Made by a program: the position numbers and the translations under genes. The notes under the pieces were generated by a model. That model saw only the letters and a list, made by a program, of their open reading frames with translations. It did no database searches and had not been told where the DNA came from. Below, one piece after another: positions 25,388-34,666 of a DNA stretch of 37,123 bases. The DNA comes from Shewanella sp. NIFS-20-20 (lineage in GTDB: Bacteria; Pseudomonadota; Gammaproteobacteria; Enterobacterales; Shewanellaceae), in contig NZ_JAHUTT010000040.1 of the NCBI RefSeq assembly GCF_019209865.1, positions 1-37,123 of the forward strand, given 5' to 3'. Within the stretch, counting starts at the first letter, position 1. The number at the start of each line of letters is the position of its first letter.

Positions 25388-26596
25388 TTATAAATTAAAG
25401 AATAACCCAGCTAAGGCTGCACTCATTAAATTAGCCAATGTTGCGGCTAATACTGCCTTTAATCCGAGGCCGGCGATTTCACCCCGGCGTTCAGGGGCGA
25501 GTACGCCTATAGAGCCTATTTGGATTGCAATTGAGCAAAAGTTAGCAAAGCCACACAGAGCAAATGCCATGATAACTTGGGTTTGCGCCGATAACTCTGC
25601 GCGAATGTCGCTAAAATTCAAATAGGCCACAAACTCATTGAGTACCAGCTTTTGACCAATCAATGAGCCCGCTAATTGCATGTCAGTGCTAGGCACGCCA
25701 ATTAAGAAGGCGATTGGCGCAAACACATAGCCTAACAAGGTTTGCATGGTTAGGCCTTGCCAGCCCATAAATTCACCCAGATACTCAAGCCCGGCATTGG
25801 TCATGGCAATCACGCTGATAAACGCCATTAATACCGTGCCAATGGCCACCGCGACGCGAGTACCATTCATGGCACCTGACGCCAGTGCATCGATGGCGTT
25901 ACTGTGTTCACTCTTGTCTAAGTCAATGGCGCTCTGTTCTACTTGAACCTTAGTTTCAGGGACTAACATTTTGGCCATTAAGATACTGCCAGGCGCAGCC
26001 ATAAAGCTGGCCGCGATCAGGTACTTTAGCTCAATACCTAAGGCGGCATAGCCCCCAATCACAGATCCCGCGACCGAAGCCATGCCGCACGTCATGATGG
26101 TAAACAATTCAGAGCGGGTCATATGTGGCAGAAACGGACGAATAAGCAGCGGCGTTTCACCTTGGGATAAAAAGATATTACCAGTGGCCGCCAAGGATTC
26201 CGCCTTGCTGGTTCCTAATAACTTTTGAATGGCACCGCCAATGATTTTGATTAACCATTGGATCACGCCCAGGTAATAAAAGAGTGAAATCAGGGCGCTA
26301 ATAAAAATGACTAACGGCAGCACCCGAAATGCGAAGATAAAACCGTTATAGGGCATATCGCCAAACAAAAAGCGAATACCTTCATCGGCGAAACTTAAAA
26401 TATGGGCGACACCATTACTCAAGCTAACTAAGGCGCGTTCACCGGCGGGGATATATAAAGCAATCGCGGCAAATAAGGTTTGTAGACCGAAGGCGGCCAT
26501 AATAGTGCGCCAGTTGATGCGTTGACGTTGTTCAGATAACGCCCACGCAATAGAGATAAGACTAATCATGCCAATCAGGCTAATAAGCAACTGCAT
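25388..26596 (-). CDS. NupC/CNT-family concentrative nucleoside transporter
   Basis: 402 residues, highly hydrophobic, with the three Pfam parts of CNT transporters: the N-terminal pair of helices, the central gate domain (FAFRVLPLVIFISALISLFYYLG) and the C-terminal transport domain. The substrate motif GNIFLSQGETPLLIRPFL (139-156), then ASVAGSVIGGY and GVPSTDMQLAGSLIGQK, are CNT signatures. It imports nucleosides with Na+ or H+ at the inner membrane. The form is nearer to vcCNT/NupX than to NupC itself. Single gene; start supported by a weak GGGA. Confidence 0.92.
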   Translation of the reverse strand: MQLLISLIGMISLISIAWALSEQRQRINWRTIMAAFGLQTLFAAIALYIPAGERALVSLSNGVAHILSFADEGIRFLFGDMPYNGFIFAFRVLPLVIFISALISLFYYLGVIQWLIKIIGGAIQKLLGTSKAESLAATGNIFLSQGETPLLIRPFLPHMTRSELFTIMTCGMASVAGSVIGGYAALGIELKYLIAASFMAAPGSILMAKMLVPETKVQVEQSAIDLDKSEHSNAIDALASGAMNGTRVAVAIGTVLMAFISVIAMTNAGLEYLGEFMGWQGLTMQTLLGYVFAPIAFLIGVPSTDMQLAGSLIGQKLVLNEFVAYLNFSDIRAELSAQTQVIMAFALCGFANFCSIAIQIGSIGVLAPERRGEIAGLGLKAVLAATLANLMSAALAGLFFNL

Positions 26597-26784
26597 AAAA
26601 TGTTCCCAGAAGGGTCAGTCGATATTCCAGCGTGCGGATAGGTCGCTATGCCGCAGTTGCCACAGTTAATGGCGAGAATATCCACTTAACAAGCTAATAG
26701 ACGATGCCGGTCCAGTTCCATGGGGTCATTCACATCCAGATGACAACTTGTTAGTGCGCCGTACACTTGCCAATCGACTTATAG

Positions 26785-26811
26785 GTTAGTGAGTGTTGAT
26801 TCATCACTAAC
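26785..26811. repeat. Inverted repeat upstream of the nucleoside transporter gene
   Basis: GTTAGTGA (26785-26792) and TCACTAAC (26804-26811), perfect 8-bp arms with an 11-base spacer, about 190 bases ahead of the transporter start. Could be an operator or leader hairpin; no regulator recognised. Confidence 0.4.
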
Positions 26812-27167
26812 AGGCAATAGTGGGGTCTACGGAGCGGCGAGGAGTCTATCAGTGCCGCGGTGATGAACAAGCATTGATTCGATGGAATTTGCTAATGTAG
26901 AGCTTGCTCACATAATGCAGATCATTAACTGTGTTGAGTTGGCATTTTTGACCTCGCCAAGGCGACAATTGTTATTGCGTCGCGCATCTGCGGATGTTGA
27001 AGGCAATCGATGAGCGCATGAGCAATTAGCGCATTTGCCCCGCGTATAACCCATGGATGACGGCTATCTGGCCTGCCGAGGGTCATTCACTAACAGTGTG
27101 GCGTCACCGAGCTTAACTATGCATCATGACCGCATCGCCACGTTAGCCATCACCGAAAGGAGTCAAA

Positions 27168-27512
27168 GTGAAAATAGCGATGATAGGTTTAGCCTTAATG
27201 GCCAGTGCTGCCCAAGCGCCATCTGACTAAGCTTACCGTCTGGGGCCTGAGTGTATGTTGGCGGCAACGATAGTCGAAAACCCACTGGTACCACCGCCTT
27301 TACGCCAGAGTTATTATATTGAAGTGGCGCTTAATGACGCGACTTCGGCGCAATTTAGCTTGTTTACGCAAAAGATTATCGGCTCAGACTTGCTGCTGAC
27401 TAATGGGGTTGGTGACTTTTTGCAGGTACCCGCCAGTCGAGTCGTCATGGGCATTGGCGTTAAATTTAGATTGGCGTCATACCGAGTCAAGCACAGGCAG
27501 AGGCCGTGTTAG
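27168..27512 (+). pseudogene. Secreted-protein remnant interrupted by an in-frame TAA
   Basis: A GTG at 27168 follows AAAGGAG at good spacing and encodes a clean signal peptide (MKIAMIGLALMASAAQA). A TAA (27228-27230) stops it after 20 codons. The same frame then stays open for 94 codons to the stop at 27510-27512. The latter part contains YYIEVALNDATSAQFSLF and ends near RVVMGIGVKF, which resembles the last beta-strand of an outer-membrane barrel. The signal followed by barrel-end suggests an internally deleted outer-membrane receptor gene. Family not identified. Confidence 0.6.
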
Positions 27513-27831
27513 GGGGGTATGCGCGCTGGAAGTCAGTGAGGCGTTGGCGCTTCCACGGTGGATTAATTGTTCGTTTTATTGATTAATGCGGACAAACAAG
27601 CGCTCGTTTCGGTACCCATTAACTATTATTGATAGCACCTCGCGGGCATGGATTCATAATTTGGGTGTGTGTAGTTTGGTTAGCACTTTTGGCCAGATTG
27701 TGATCCCAGATTGGCGAGAAATGCAGTATGACTATTTTGCATGTTAACGATGATTAAGTTTCATTTTATTCATATAGCCAGCTCGCCTACACTAGCCTTA
27801 TATGATTGTTTTCACAGACTGAGTATTGACC

Positions 27832-28815
27832 ATGACTTTTACTGCTTTGGTATTAAACCAACAAGATAAACGCACCCTCGCCACCGTAGAGCAATTGGAT
27901 GATAGCGCCTTACCTCAGGGTGATGTCACTGTGAACGTTGACTACAGTTCGCTTAACTATAAAGATGGATTAGCCATTACTGGCCGCGGTCGAATTATTC
28001 GCGAGTTTCCTATGGTGCCAGGTATCGATTTTGTTGGGCGTGTCGAGCAATCTAGCGATGCCAGATATCAAGTGGGTGACAGCGTGGTATTAACCGGCTG
28101 GGGGGTCGGTGAAAATCATTGGGGCGGCATGGCACAAAAAGCTCGCGTTAACGCCGATTGGTTAGTGCCATTAGTGGCGGGATTAACGCCTCAACAAAGC
28201 ATGATGATTGGCACGGCGGGGTTAACTGCCATGCTCTGTGTGCAAACATTAATAGATGCCGGTATCCAACCAGACCGCGGTGAAGTCGTGGTGACGGGTG
28301 CCAGTGGTGGTGTGGGTTCTGTGGCCGTGTGCCTATTATCCCAATTGGGATATCAGGTCGCCGCTGTGACAGGTCGTCTTGAACAAAATGGCCCTATGCT
28401 GACGCAATTAGGCGCCAATCGCATTATCGATCGCAGCGAGTTTGAACAAGACGCGCGTCCGCTGGAAAAACAAATGTGGGCGGGGGCTGTCGATACTGTC
28501 GGTAGCAAAGTCTTAGCCAAAGTGCTGAGTCAGATGGATTACAATGGTGCCGTTGCGGCGTGCGGTCTTGCCGGTGGCTTTGATTTACCCACCACTGTGA
28601 TGCCATTTATTTTACGTAATGTCAGTTTGCGCGGGGTTGATTCGGTGCAATGCCCTTACGCACAGCGCATGCACGCTTGGCAACGTTTAGCCGAGTTATT
28701 ACCTGCCAGTTATTTTGAGACCGCTTGCCGTGAAGTGAGCTTAGATGAGGCGGCAGCGTGCGCCGATGCCATCACTCAAGGTCAAATCACAGGGCGGGTA
28801 TTAATTAAGTTGTAA
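27832..28815 (+). CDS. acuI: Acrylyl-CoA reductase AcuI/YhdH family (zinc-free MDR)
   Basis: 327 residues. Reduces acryloyl-CoA to propionyl-CoA with NADPH, thereby detoxifying acrylate (for example from dimethylsulfoniopropionate breakdown). The ATG at 27832 is preferred to a TTG two codons earlier. The quinone-reductase-like N-terminal part has SLNYKDGLAITGRGRI and PMVPGIDFVGRV. The Rossmann motif VVVTGASGGVGSVAV is at about 153-167, and CGLAGGFDLPTTVMPFILR and RGVDSVQ follow as in AcuI. No zinc ligand cysteines of the alcohol dehydrogenase type are present. No DMSP lyase or acuH neighbour here. Confidence 0.92.
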   Translation: MTFTALVLNQQDKRTLATVEQLDDSALPQGDVTVNVDYSSLNYKDGLAITGRGRIIREFPMVPGIDFVGRVEQSSDARYQVGDSVVLTGWGVGENHWGGMAQKARVNADWLVPLVAGLTPQQSMMIGTAGLTAMLCVQTLIDAGIQPDRGEVVVTGASGGVGSVAVCLLSQLGYQVAAVTGRLEQNGPMLTQLGANRIIDRSEFEQDARPLEKQMWAGAVDTVGSKVLAKVLSQMDYNGAVAACGLAGGFDLPTTVMPFILRNVSLRGVDSVQCPYAQRMHAWQRLAELLPASYFETACREVSLDEAAACADAITQGQITGRVLIKL

Positions 28816-28840
28816 GATGGGTATTTAGCCTAGCCCCATC
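28816..28840. terminator. Short hairpin between convergent genes
   Basis: GATGGG (28816-28821) and CCCATC (28835-28840) straddle the ten bases between the acuI and LysR stops. A weak candidate for a shared terminator; no U-tract. Confidence 0.3.
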
Positions 28841-29751
28841 GTACGTATGCGGCTATCCATCAGGTGGCCGCATTCTTGTTGAATGACCTGTCTTAACCAC
28901 TGCTGCGGCGCGGCATGCTCGCTTCTCGGGTGCCACGCCAACGAATATTGAAACGGCTTAAACTCAAACGGCAATGGTTTGATCACTAGCTGATGACGCT
29001 CAGCCACTAAATAGGCCAGATCGGCCGGAACCGTGATGATCAATGGCAAGGTATCGACAATGGCCAGGGCACTTTCTAAATGGTAGGCCCGCAATATCTG
29101 TTTCTTTGGTGGATAAGCCTCTAAGGCGTTATCTAATAGTTGTTTGACACCATCACTGATGGCGATCATCGCATGGGGATACGCCAAATAATCGTCAATG
29201 CTCAGTTCGCTGTTGGCTAAGGGATGATGATGAGACACTAAGCACGACACCCCCACTAACCCCAAGGTTTCATGAATTAACGGTGCACTGGCGGCAGTGG
29301 GTCGACAAATTGCCATATCACAACCTTCTGAGGTGAGCTGCGCCAATAAGTTATCGTGCTGCAATGGCACAAACTCTAAGGCTATATGTGGCGCCTCTCG
29401 GTAAATTCTAGGCAAGGCAAAAGGCAGCACAGTTTGCATGGCGTAATCTGTGGTGGCTAAGGTAAAGTGGGTGGTACAACGGGCCGGATCGAATCCCTGC
29501 TGGGTTAAAAGTTGCCCCATATTTTGCAAGGGCTGTTCTAGGGCGGCGCCCAAGCTAATGGCGCGCTCGGTTGGGATGAGCTGCGCCCCTTGTCGAATAA
29601 ATAAGGGGTCATCTAATAGCTGGCGCAACCTAGCGAGCACTCGGCTCATGGCCGACTGACTTAAATTAAGCCTAATGGCTGCTTTGCTGACACTATTTTC
29701 TTGCAGTAACACTTGCAATGCGATCAATAAATTAAGATCGCGGCGATACAT
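28825..29751 (-). CDS. LysR-family transcriptional regulator
   Basis: 308 residues from the ATG before YRRDLNLLIALQ; a GTG 11 codons upstream is an alternative. The helix-turn-helix is SKAAIRLNLSQSAMSRVLARL, followed by a LysR effector domain ending in a typical WHPRSEHAAPQQWLRQVI. It is convergent with acuI and divergent from the phosphohexomutase gene (213 bp between starts), so either could be the target. Confidence 0.9.
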   Translation of the reverse strand: MYRRDLNLLIALQVLLQENSVSKAAIRLNLSQSAMSRVLARLRQLLDDPLFIRQGAQLIPTERAISLGAALEQPLQNMGQLLTQQGFDPARCTTHFTLATTDYAMQTVLPFALPRIYREAPHIALEFVPLQHDNLLAQLTSEGCDMAICRPTAASAPLIHETLGLVGVSCLVSHHHPLANSELSIDDYLAYPHAMIAISDGVKQLLDNALEAYPPKKQILRAYHLESALAIVDTLPLIITVPADLAYLVAERHQLVIKPLPFEFKPFQYSLAWHPRSEHAAPQQWLRQVIQQECGHLMDSRIRTMGLG

Positions 29752-29964
29752 TTCTTGCAGTTCCACTAAAACTCCCAACAGCACAGCACCCAGATACAGT
29801 GCATCATAGCATGCTCACCACGGGCATTAATTAACATTGATTTTGTCGATAACGGCAATCGTCATTAAATCGCTTAAATTTAGCCTAAGTAAACGGTCAT
29901 TCACTTGTCGCGTGGGTTTGTTTTGCCTATGGTATTGGCATCAATCTTTGTTCTTGAGGTTACC

Positions 29965-31689
29965 ATGAATACTCATTTAGCGCTCCGCGTTCGTCAATGG
30001 ATACACCAAGATCCCGACAGCCAGCATAGTCAGCAATTACAGGCGTTATTGGATAATAATAATCAGGCTGCGCTAACCCCTTTGTTTGCCGGGCGATTGG
30101 CCTTTGGTACAGCGGGGATCCGCGGGGTAGTGGGCCCAGGTCCGATGCACATGAATCGCTTATTGGTTCGGCAAACGAGTGCTGGTTTAGGGCGCTATTT
30201 AACCGAGCAAGTCAAAGATGCCCAACAGCGCGGGGTGATCATTGGCTATGATGGCCGCCACGATTCTAAACAGTTTGCCGAAGATGCGGCGTCAGTGTTA
30301 TTAGCCATGGGGTTTCAGGTTAAGTTGACCTATCAAGTGGCTGCCACCCCCTTAATTGCCTTTGGCGTGAAGCATTTCAATGCGGCCGCCGGCATAGTGG
30401 TGACCGCCAGTCATAATCCGCCGCAATATAATGGTTATAAAGTATATTGGGAAAATGGCGCGCAAATTATTCCGCCCCATGACAGCGGGATTGCCGCGTG
30501 TATTGATGCACTGGCAGACAGTGACATTAGCTTAATGGCCTTAGAGCATGCCCATGCCAATGGCCAACTCGAGTGGCTGCAACAAGATTATTACGAGTGT
30601 TATCAAGCGGCAGTGATTCAGGCGCCTGAGCTGACTAATCATACACGTCCACAGTCAGTGAGCCTGAGTTATACTGCCATGCATGGTGTGGGAGCTCCGC
30701 TGGCGATAACCTTACTTAAGCAAGCCGGCTTTACCCAGGTGTATTCGGTCGCCGCGCAGCAATTTCCCGATGGCAATTTTCCCACTGTCACCTTTCCCAA
30801 CCCTGAAGAACCCGGCGCCATGGACCTAGTGATCGCTGAGGCGAAGGCACACAGTGCTTTATTAGCTTGCGCCAATGATCCCGATGCCGATCGCTTTGCG
30901 GTGGCCGTCAGAACCGATACTGGCGAATATCAAATGCTAACTGGCGATCAGGTTGGGGTCTTGCTTGGGCATTATTTGTTAACCCACGCCAAAGGTAATC
31001 GCGGCTTAGTGGGCAATACCATCGTCTCGTCAAGTTTACTTGCCAAAATTACCGAGGCCATAGGGGGGCAAAGTTATACCACGCTCACCGGCTTTAAGTG
31101 GTTGATGAATATCGGCCAGCAGCGTCAAAGTGAGCAGCAGCCATTTTTATTCGCGTATGAAGAAGCCTTGGGCTATACCATTGGCTCGACAGTGTGGGAT
31201 AAAGACGGCCTCAGTGCCCAACTTGCTTTTGCCCAACTCACGGCCGAGCTAGCTAGCCAAGGGTATACTCTGTGGGATCGACTCAGTGCCATTTATCGTG
31301 AATTCGGGCTGCATTTGAATGCGCAAGTGAGTATTAAGTTGGAACCCAGTACGCCAAATATTGGGGAGCATTTACGCGCGCACCCGCCGCGTGATATCGA
31401 CGGGGTAGCTATTGAGAGTATCGATGACATCAAGTGTGGTCTGCGTCGCTTAGCGGATGGTCGCGAGCTTGCCATCGACTTGCCCAGCAGTGATGTGCTG
31501 ATTTATCGACTGGTGAATGGCAGTCGCGTGATTGTAAGGCCATCGGGCACTGAACCTAAAATCAAATGTTACTACGAAGTGATCACCACCATGGCGCCAT
31601 CAGAATCGTTAGCGAGTGCCCATCGCCGAGCAAGTCAGCAAATGGAGGCATTTATCAAGGCCCACCAAGCGTCACTGCCTCGAGCCTAA
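29965..31689 (+). CDS. Phosphohexomutase (phosphoglucomutase/phosphomannomutase family)
   Basis: 574 residues. Interconverts sugar 1- and 6-phosphates through a phosphoserine enzyme. The start at 29965 follows TTGAGG at 6 bases; a longer frame from 29905 has no site. Four domains are seen in order: the catalytic-serine loop TASHNPPQYNGYKVYW (Ser149), the metal loop DPDADR (305-310), the sugar-specificity loop FAYEEALGY (about 395-403), and the phosphate-binding loop RPSGTEPKIKCYYE (about 525-538). Length fits the PgcA/PGM2-like subgroup more than short bacterial ManB. The sugar is not defined. Confidence 0.92.
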   Translation: MNTHLALRVRQWIHQDPDSQHSQQLQALLDNNNQAALTPLFAGRLAFGTAGIRGVVGPGPMHMNRLLVRQTSAGLGRYLTEQVKDAQQRGVIIGYDGRHDSKQFAEDAASVLLAMGFQVKLTYQVAATPLIAFGVKHFNAAAGIVVTASHNPPQYNGYKVYWENGAQIIPPHDSGIAACIDALADSDISLMALEHAHANGQLEWLQQDYYECYQAAVIQAPELTNHTRPQSVSLSYTAMHGVGAPLAITLLKQAGFTQVYSVAAQQFPDGNFPTVTFPNPEEPGAMDLVIAEAKAHSALLACANDPDADRFAVAVRTDTGEYQMLTGDQVGVLLGHYLLTHAKGNRGLVGNTIVSSSLLAKITEAIGGQSYTTLTGFKWLMNIGQQRQSEQQPFLFAYEEALGYTIGSTVWDKDGLSAQLAFAQLTAELASQGYTLWDRLSAIYREFGLHLNAQVSIKLEPSTPNIGEHLRAHPPRDIDGVAIESIDDIKCGLRRLADGRELAIDLPSSDVLIYRLVNGSRVIVRPSGTEPKIKCYYEVITTMAPSESLASAHRRASQQMEAFIKAHQASLPRA

Positions 31690-31722
31690 TACATGATGGC
31701 AACCGCTTGCTTAGTTATCGCT

Positions 31723-31767
31723 AGCAGTGGTGGTAAATTCTTTTTTTTCGGTGGTTGCACCACTGCT
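31723..31767. repeat. Perfect 10-bp inverted repeat with a T-run in the loop
   Basis: AGCAGTGGTG (31723-31732) and CACCACTGCT (31758-31767) enclose 25 bases containing a run of nine T residues (31740-31748). It sits 33 bases after the phosphohexomutase stop and 74 before the VOC gene. Either a terminator-like or a leader structure. Confidence 0.45.
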
Positions 31768-31841
31768 GACACCATGCTGTCAGCAGCCCCCGCGTATGTT
31801 AGCTAAGTCGCTAATACTGGTGACCTTAAAGGAGAATAATT

Positions 31842-32225
31842 ATGTTGCAACATGCAGCGTTAGTGTGGGCCGATATCCCGGTAATCGATATGAACCGAGC
31901 CATGGCGTTTTATCATCAACATTTTACCTTCACGTTTAGTCAAATGACGATGGATGATATGGAGTACGCCATTGTTGAACAATTGGAAGAGCAAGGGGCG
32001 GGGATCGGCTTGCTTTATCATCCTGAGGCTATGCCATCAACCACCGGCAGTGTGGTCTATTTACAGCAGACAGGCTCGCTCCAGCAGAAGGTAGATAACC
32101 TCGGGGCGGCGGGGGTTAAGGTGGTATTGCCACCGAAAGCTATTCAAGACGGAGAGCATGGCTATATTGCCTTATTTATTGATTGTGAGGGCAATAAAGT
32201 AGGATTATGGTCGATGCAAGCCTAG
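31842..32225 (+). CDS. VOC-family (glyoxalase/bleomycin resistance-like) protein
   Basis: 127 residues, with AAAGGAG 6-7 bases ahead of the ATG. Two beta-alpha-beta-beta-beta modules: LVWADIPVIDMNRAMAFYHQ opens the first, and VVYLQQTGSLQQKVDNLGAAG the second, closing with GYIALFIDCEGNKVGLWS. His-Asp/Glu metal ligands of VOC enzymes are plausible but not assigned. 34 bases ahead of the YafY-like regulator gene and probably in one operon with it. Substrate unknown. Confidence 0.88.
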   Translation: MLQHAALVWADIPVIDMNRAMAFYHQHFTFTFSQMTMDDMEYAIVEQLEEQGAGIGLLYHPEAMPSTTGSVVYLQQTGSLQQKVDNLGAAGVKVVLPPKAIQDGEHGYIALFIDCEGNKVGLWSMQA

Positions 32226-32259
32226 GCTTACTCTCAGAGTCATTTTAGATGGAACAGCG

Positions 32260-32958
32260 ATGCGCCGTGCCGACCGATTATTTCAAATAGTGCAAATCCT
32301 CCGCCATCGTCGCTTAACCACGGCGCAGCACTTAGCCGAGCGCCTTGAAGTATCAAGGCGCACGATTTATCGCGATATTCAAGATTTATCCTTATCTGGC
32401 ATGGCCATCGAAGGTGAAGCTGGGGTTGGCTACATGCTTAGACATGGCTGTGACGTGCCACCGTTAATGTTTACCGAGGCTGAATTGGAGGCCATTCAGG
32501 TTGGTATGCGAATGGTGGAAACTTGGGGCGGAGAGAGTTTGGCCAGTGCGGCAAAACAAGCCATGATCAAGGTTGAGGCGGTGTTGCCCGAACGGTTGAA
32601 AGATTATCACTCCTTATTGTTCGTGCCAGATTTTTATGTAGATAAACAAGAGCTTGCTTTTCTAGACCCGTTGCGCATTTGCGCTCAGAAACGACAAGCG
32701 GTGACGCTCTGTTATAGCGATGCCAAGCAAGAACACACCGAGCGTACTGTCCATCCTTTGGCGATATATTTCTGGCGCGGCACATGGACCTTATTGACTT
32801 GGTGCCTGTTGCGCCATAGTTTTCGAAATTTCAGGGTCGATAGGATCCATTCGTTGACGCTGTTAGATATCACTTTTGCGGTCACCCCGGGACAAGAGTT
32901 AGCAGATTATCTCAGCTTGATGGCGCAGGCTAACGACTGTAACTCTTCTCAATCTTGA
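32260..32958 (+). CDS. YafY-like transcriptional regulator (HTH plus WYL-type domain)
   Basis: 232 residues. The N-terminal HTH_11 domain (about 2-60) has TTAQHLAERLEVSRRTIYRDI. The ligand-sensing C-terminal domain (about 135-220) has LAIYFWRGTWTLLTWCLLRH and FRNFRVDRIHSL. The usual WYL tripeptide reads WTL here. Such regulators often control a neighbouring enzyme gene, here the VOC gene upstream in the same direction. The effector is unknown. Confidence 0.88.
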   Translation: MRRADRLFQIVQILRHRRLTTAQHLAERLEVSRRTIYRDIQDLSLSGMAIEGEAGVGYMLRHGCDVPPLMFTEAELEAIQVGMRMVETWGGESLASAAKQAMIKVEAVLPERLKDYHSLLFVPDFYVDKQELAFLDPLRICAQKRQAVTLCYSDAKQEHTERTVHPLAIYFWRGTWTLLTWCLLRHSFRNFRVDRIHSLTLLDITFAVTPGQELADYLSLMAQANDCNSSQS

Positions 32959-32971
32959 TAAACCACGCGGG

Positions 32972-34666
32972 TTATTTAAGGATATGCTGAGCGGTTGGCG
33001 CCAGCGCCGCGGGCCAATCGGCGGCGAGTACCGCCTTAATCATTAGCGCAATTTGCAGTTGAGTGCGATAGTCATCGAGGTAAAAATAGCGTTCAAATAC
33101 ATAACTCTTGCCCTGATGTTCAATGGCAAAATATAAGGTGGTGCGCCCTTTTTGTGGTGTGGTCATTAAGGTGATGGTGCCGCTCGGGTGTTGATACTCT
33201 GTGGTGATGATGTTGTCGGCTGAATAGGTGTGATTGAAATCCACTATCTCGGCTAAATGCGTTGCCAATGCGGGGGCTGCCGCGTGCGGATACACTCGAT
33301 AACTTAAGTCGGCAAACACTGAGGCTAACCCGTGGATCATCCCGCGCTGTTGTTGCTGGCCTGTGGCGTTGGCAAAATGATCTGCCATTAGGGCATGATC
33401 AAGGGTTGGTTGCAAAAGTGCACCATAGCGCTGGTTAAAATCAGCCGCAGCCAGCGCCAGTAATTGAGAGACATTTAGGTTTGGCTGCGCAGGTCGCAAG
33501 CTGTTCATCAACGCCAAGCGTTTACAAACGTCTTGTTGGTTATCTAAGCTAAGCCTTACGGCGGTTATCATCAGTACATGCACCTTGGCAATCTCATCAA
33601 AGTCTCGCCGAGTTAAGATGATTTCATCGACATATGGGGAGATGTACACCAGGTTATGTTCATCTTCAATCAAGATCTGGATAGGATTAGCCACCACATT
33701 AGGTTGCCAAACACGCCAATCGATAGCGTCTTTCTCCGCCGCTATCTCATGAATTTGAATGCCAACATCATCTAAAGATACTGTGATTGTGCGGGTATTA
33801 CTCTTGGCGCCTCCCGGGCTGGTTTTGGCCATTAACATTAAATAGTTATCATTTGTCCGGCTAAAAAATTGTTGGAAGGCTTGAGGTTCCATAAAGTATT
33901 GCTTGCTGCGACTGGACACCCGACTGTAAGGACTGTCAATATCAATTTTTTCCAATGGTAAATCCATTGCAAATGAAGATTTAGTCTGTTCAACGTCACT
34001 GTTTGCAAGTTTAGATAAGGGCTGTAAGTACTGACTATGGCCCCAATAGGATTCAGCCAAGCAGGCGTTGATCTGTCCGATTAATGTTTGCTTGTGGCGA
34101 GAGTATTCGTTGTAACCTTGTTGTTGACGGGTGTGTGCTTGCGTCAGGCTATCGCTGGTGGGCAAAACCAGACGCCAATAAGAGCGATAGGGGGCGGCCG
34201 ATATATCACCAATCACTAGGTCATCGAGAACCAAACGCTTGGGATCATCTTTGGCCGCGTAAACTTGGCTGCCATACAAATAGCCATCACTGACGATAAA
34301 CCCTTGAGTTGAATTGTCAGTGACGCTTAAAACGTCAAGTCGATTCTCATATTTATGGGTGTACTCATACACACTTAGTCGGCGCTGTTCAGTATCTAAG
34401 TAGAGGATTTGGTCATGTAACAAGTCATATTGATAGTCTAATCCGACACTGCTGGTTTCTTCGGGAGGATAAGGCGTGAGCCGCTCAAATAGATAATATC
34501 CGGAGGTTATCGCCGCGGTTGATACTTTGGCATTGTTAGCCTTCTCGTCAGTCATGTTAGCCTTCACGTCAGTCATAGTGGTTAACACTCCTGCCAAACA
34601 AATCAAAAAAATACTCAGCAACAACAACGGAGAGTGGCGGCGAAATTTTTGCAAAGATGACCTCAA
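32972..34666 (-). CDS. Large exported protein of unknown function
   Basis: 564 residues; TTG start with AGGAA about 6-7 bases upstream. The N-terminus is a signal or anchor (PLLLLSIFLICLAGVLTT, about 12-29) followed by a seven-residue duplication, MTDVKAN-MTDEKAN. The rest is soluble, beta-rich with acidic stretches (YLDTEQRRLSVYEYTHKYENR), two cysteines around 200 and 375, and no recognised motif. Probably periplasmic or inner-membrane anchored. Convergent with the YafY-like gene (13 bases). I do not recognise the family. Confidence 0.75.
   Translation of the reverse strand: MRSSLQKFRRHSPLLLLSIFLICLAGVLTTMTDVKANMTDEKANNAKVSTAAITSGYYLFERLTPYPPEETSSVGLDYQYDLLHDQILYLDTEQRRLSVYEYTHKYENRLDVLSVTDNSTQGFIVSDGYLYGSQVYAAKDDPKRLVLDDLVIGDISAAPYRSYWRLVLPTSDSLTQAHTRQQQGYNEYSRHKQTLIGQINACLAESYWGHSQYLQPLSKLANSDVEQTKSSFAMDLPLEKIDIDSPYSRVSSRSKQYFMEPQAFQQFFSRTNDNYLMLMAKTSPGGAKSNTRTITVSLDDVGIQIHEIAAEKDAIDWRVWQPNVVANPIQILIEDEHNLVYISPYVDEIILTRRDFDEIAKVHVLMITAVRLSLDNQQDVCKRLALMNSLRPAQPNLNVSQLLALAAADFNQRYGALLQPTLDHALMADHFANATGQQQQRGMIHGLASVFADLSYRVYPHAAAPALATHLAEIVDFNHTYSADNIITTEYQHPSGTITLMTTPQKGRTTLYFAIEHQGKSYVFERYFYLDDYRTQLQIALMIKAVLAADWPAALAPTAQHILK
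34534..34575. repeat. 21-bp tandem duplication inside the unknown exported protein gene
   Basis: Two 21-bp units (34534-34554 and 34555-34575) differ at one base. They encode MTDEKAN and MTDVKAN in the linker after the signal region, so a length-variable site is possible. Confidence 0.85.

Larger units (their letters stand above)
26597..27831. other. 1.2-kb gene-poor region with a broken reading frame
   Basis: Between the nucleoside transporter start and acuI there is no intact gene. It holds an inverted repeat (26785-26811), a disrupted secreted-protein frame (27168-27512), and an open frame of 53 codons at 27586-27747 with no ribosome binding site. The left part should include the transporter promoter and the right end the acuI promoter. 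The region looks like a decayed locus. Confidence 0.6.

Noticed and set aside
26898..26916. Possible CRP-like site (TGTAG ... TCACA) upstream of the nucleoside transporter gene
   Set aside because: The spacer is 7 bases rather than 6 and only one half-site fits the TGTGA/TCACA consensus.
27586..27747. ATG-started open frame of 53 codons upstream of acuI
   Set aside because: No ribosome binding site, no motif, and it lies in a decayed region; kept only as part of the gene-poor region note.
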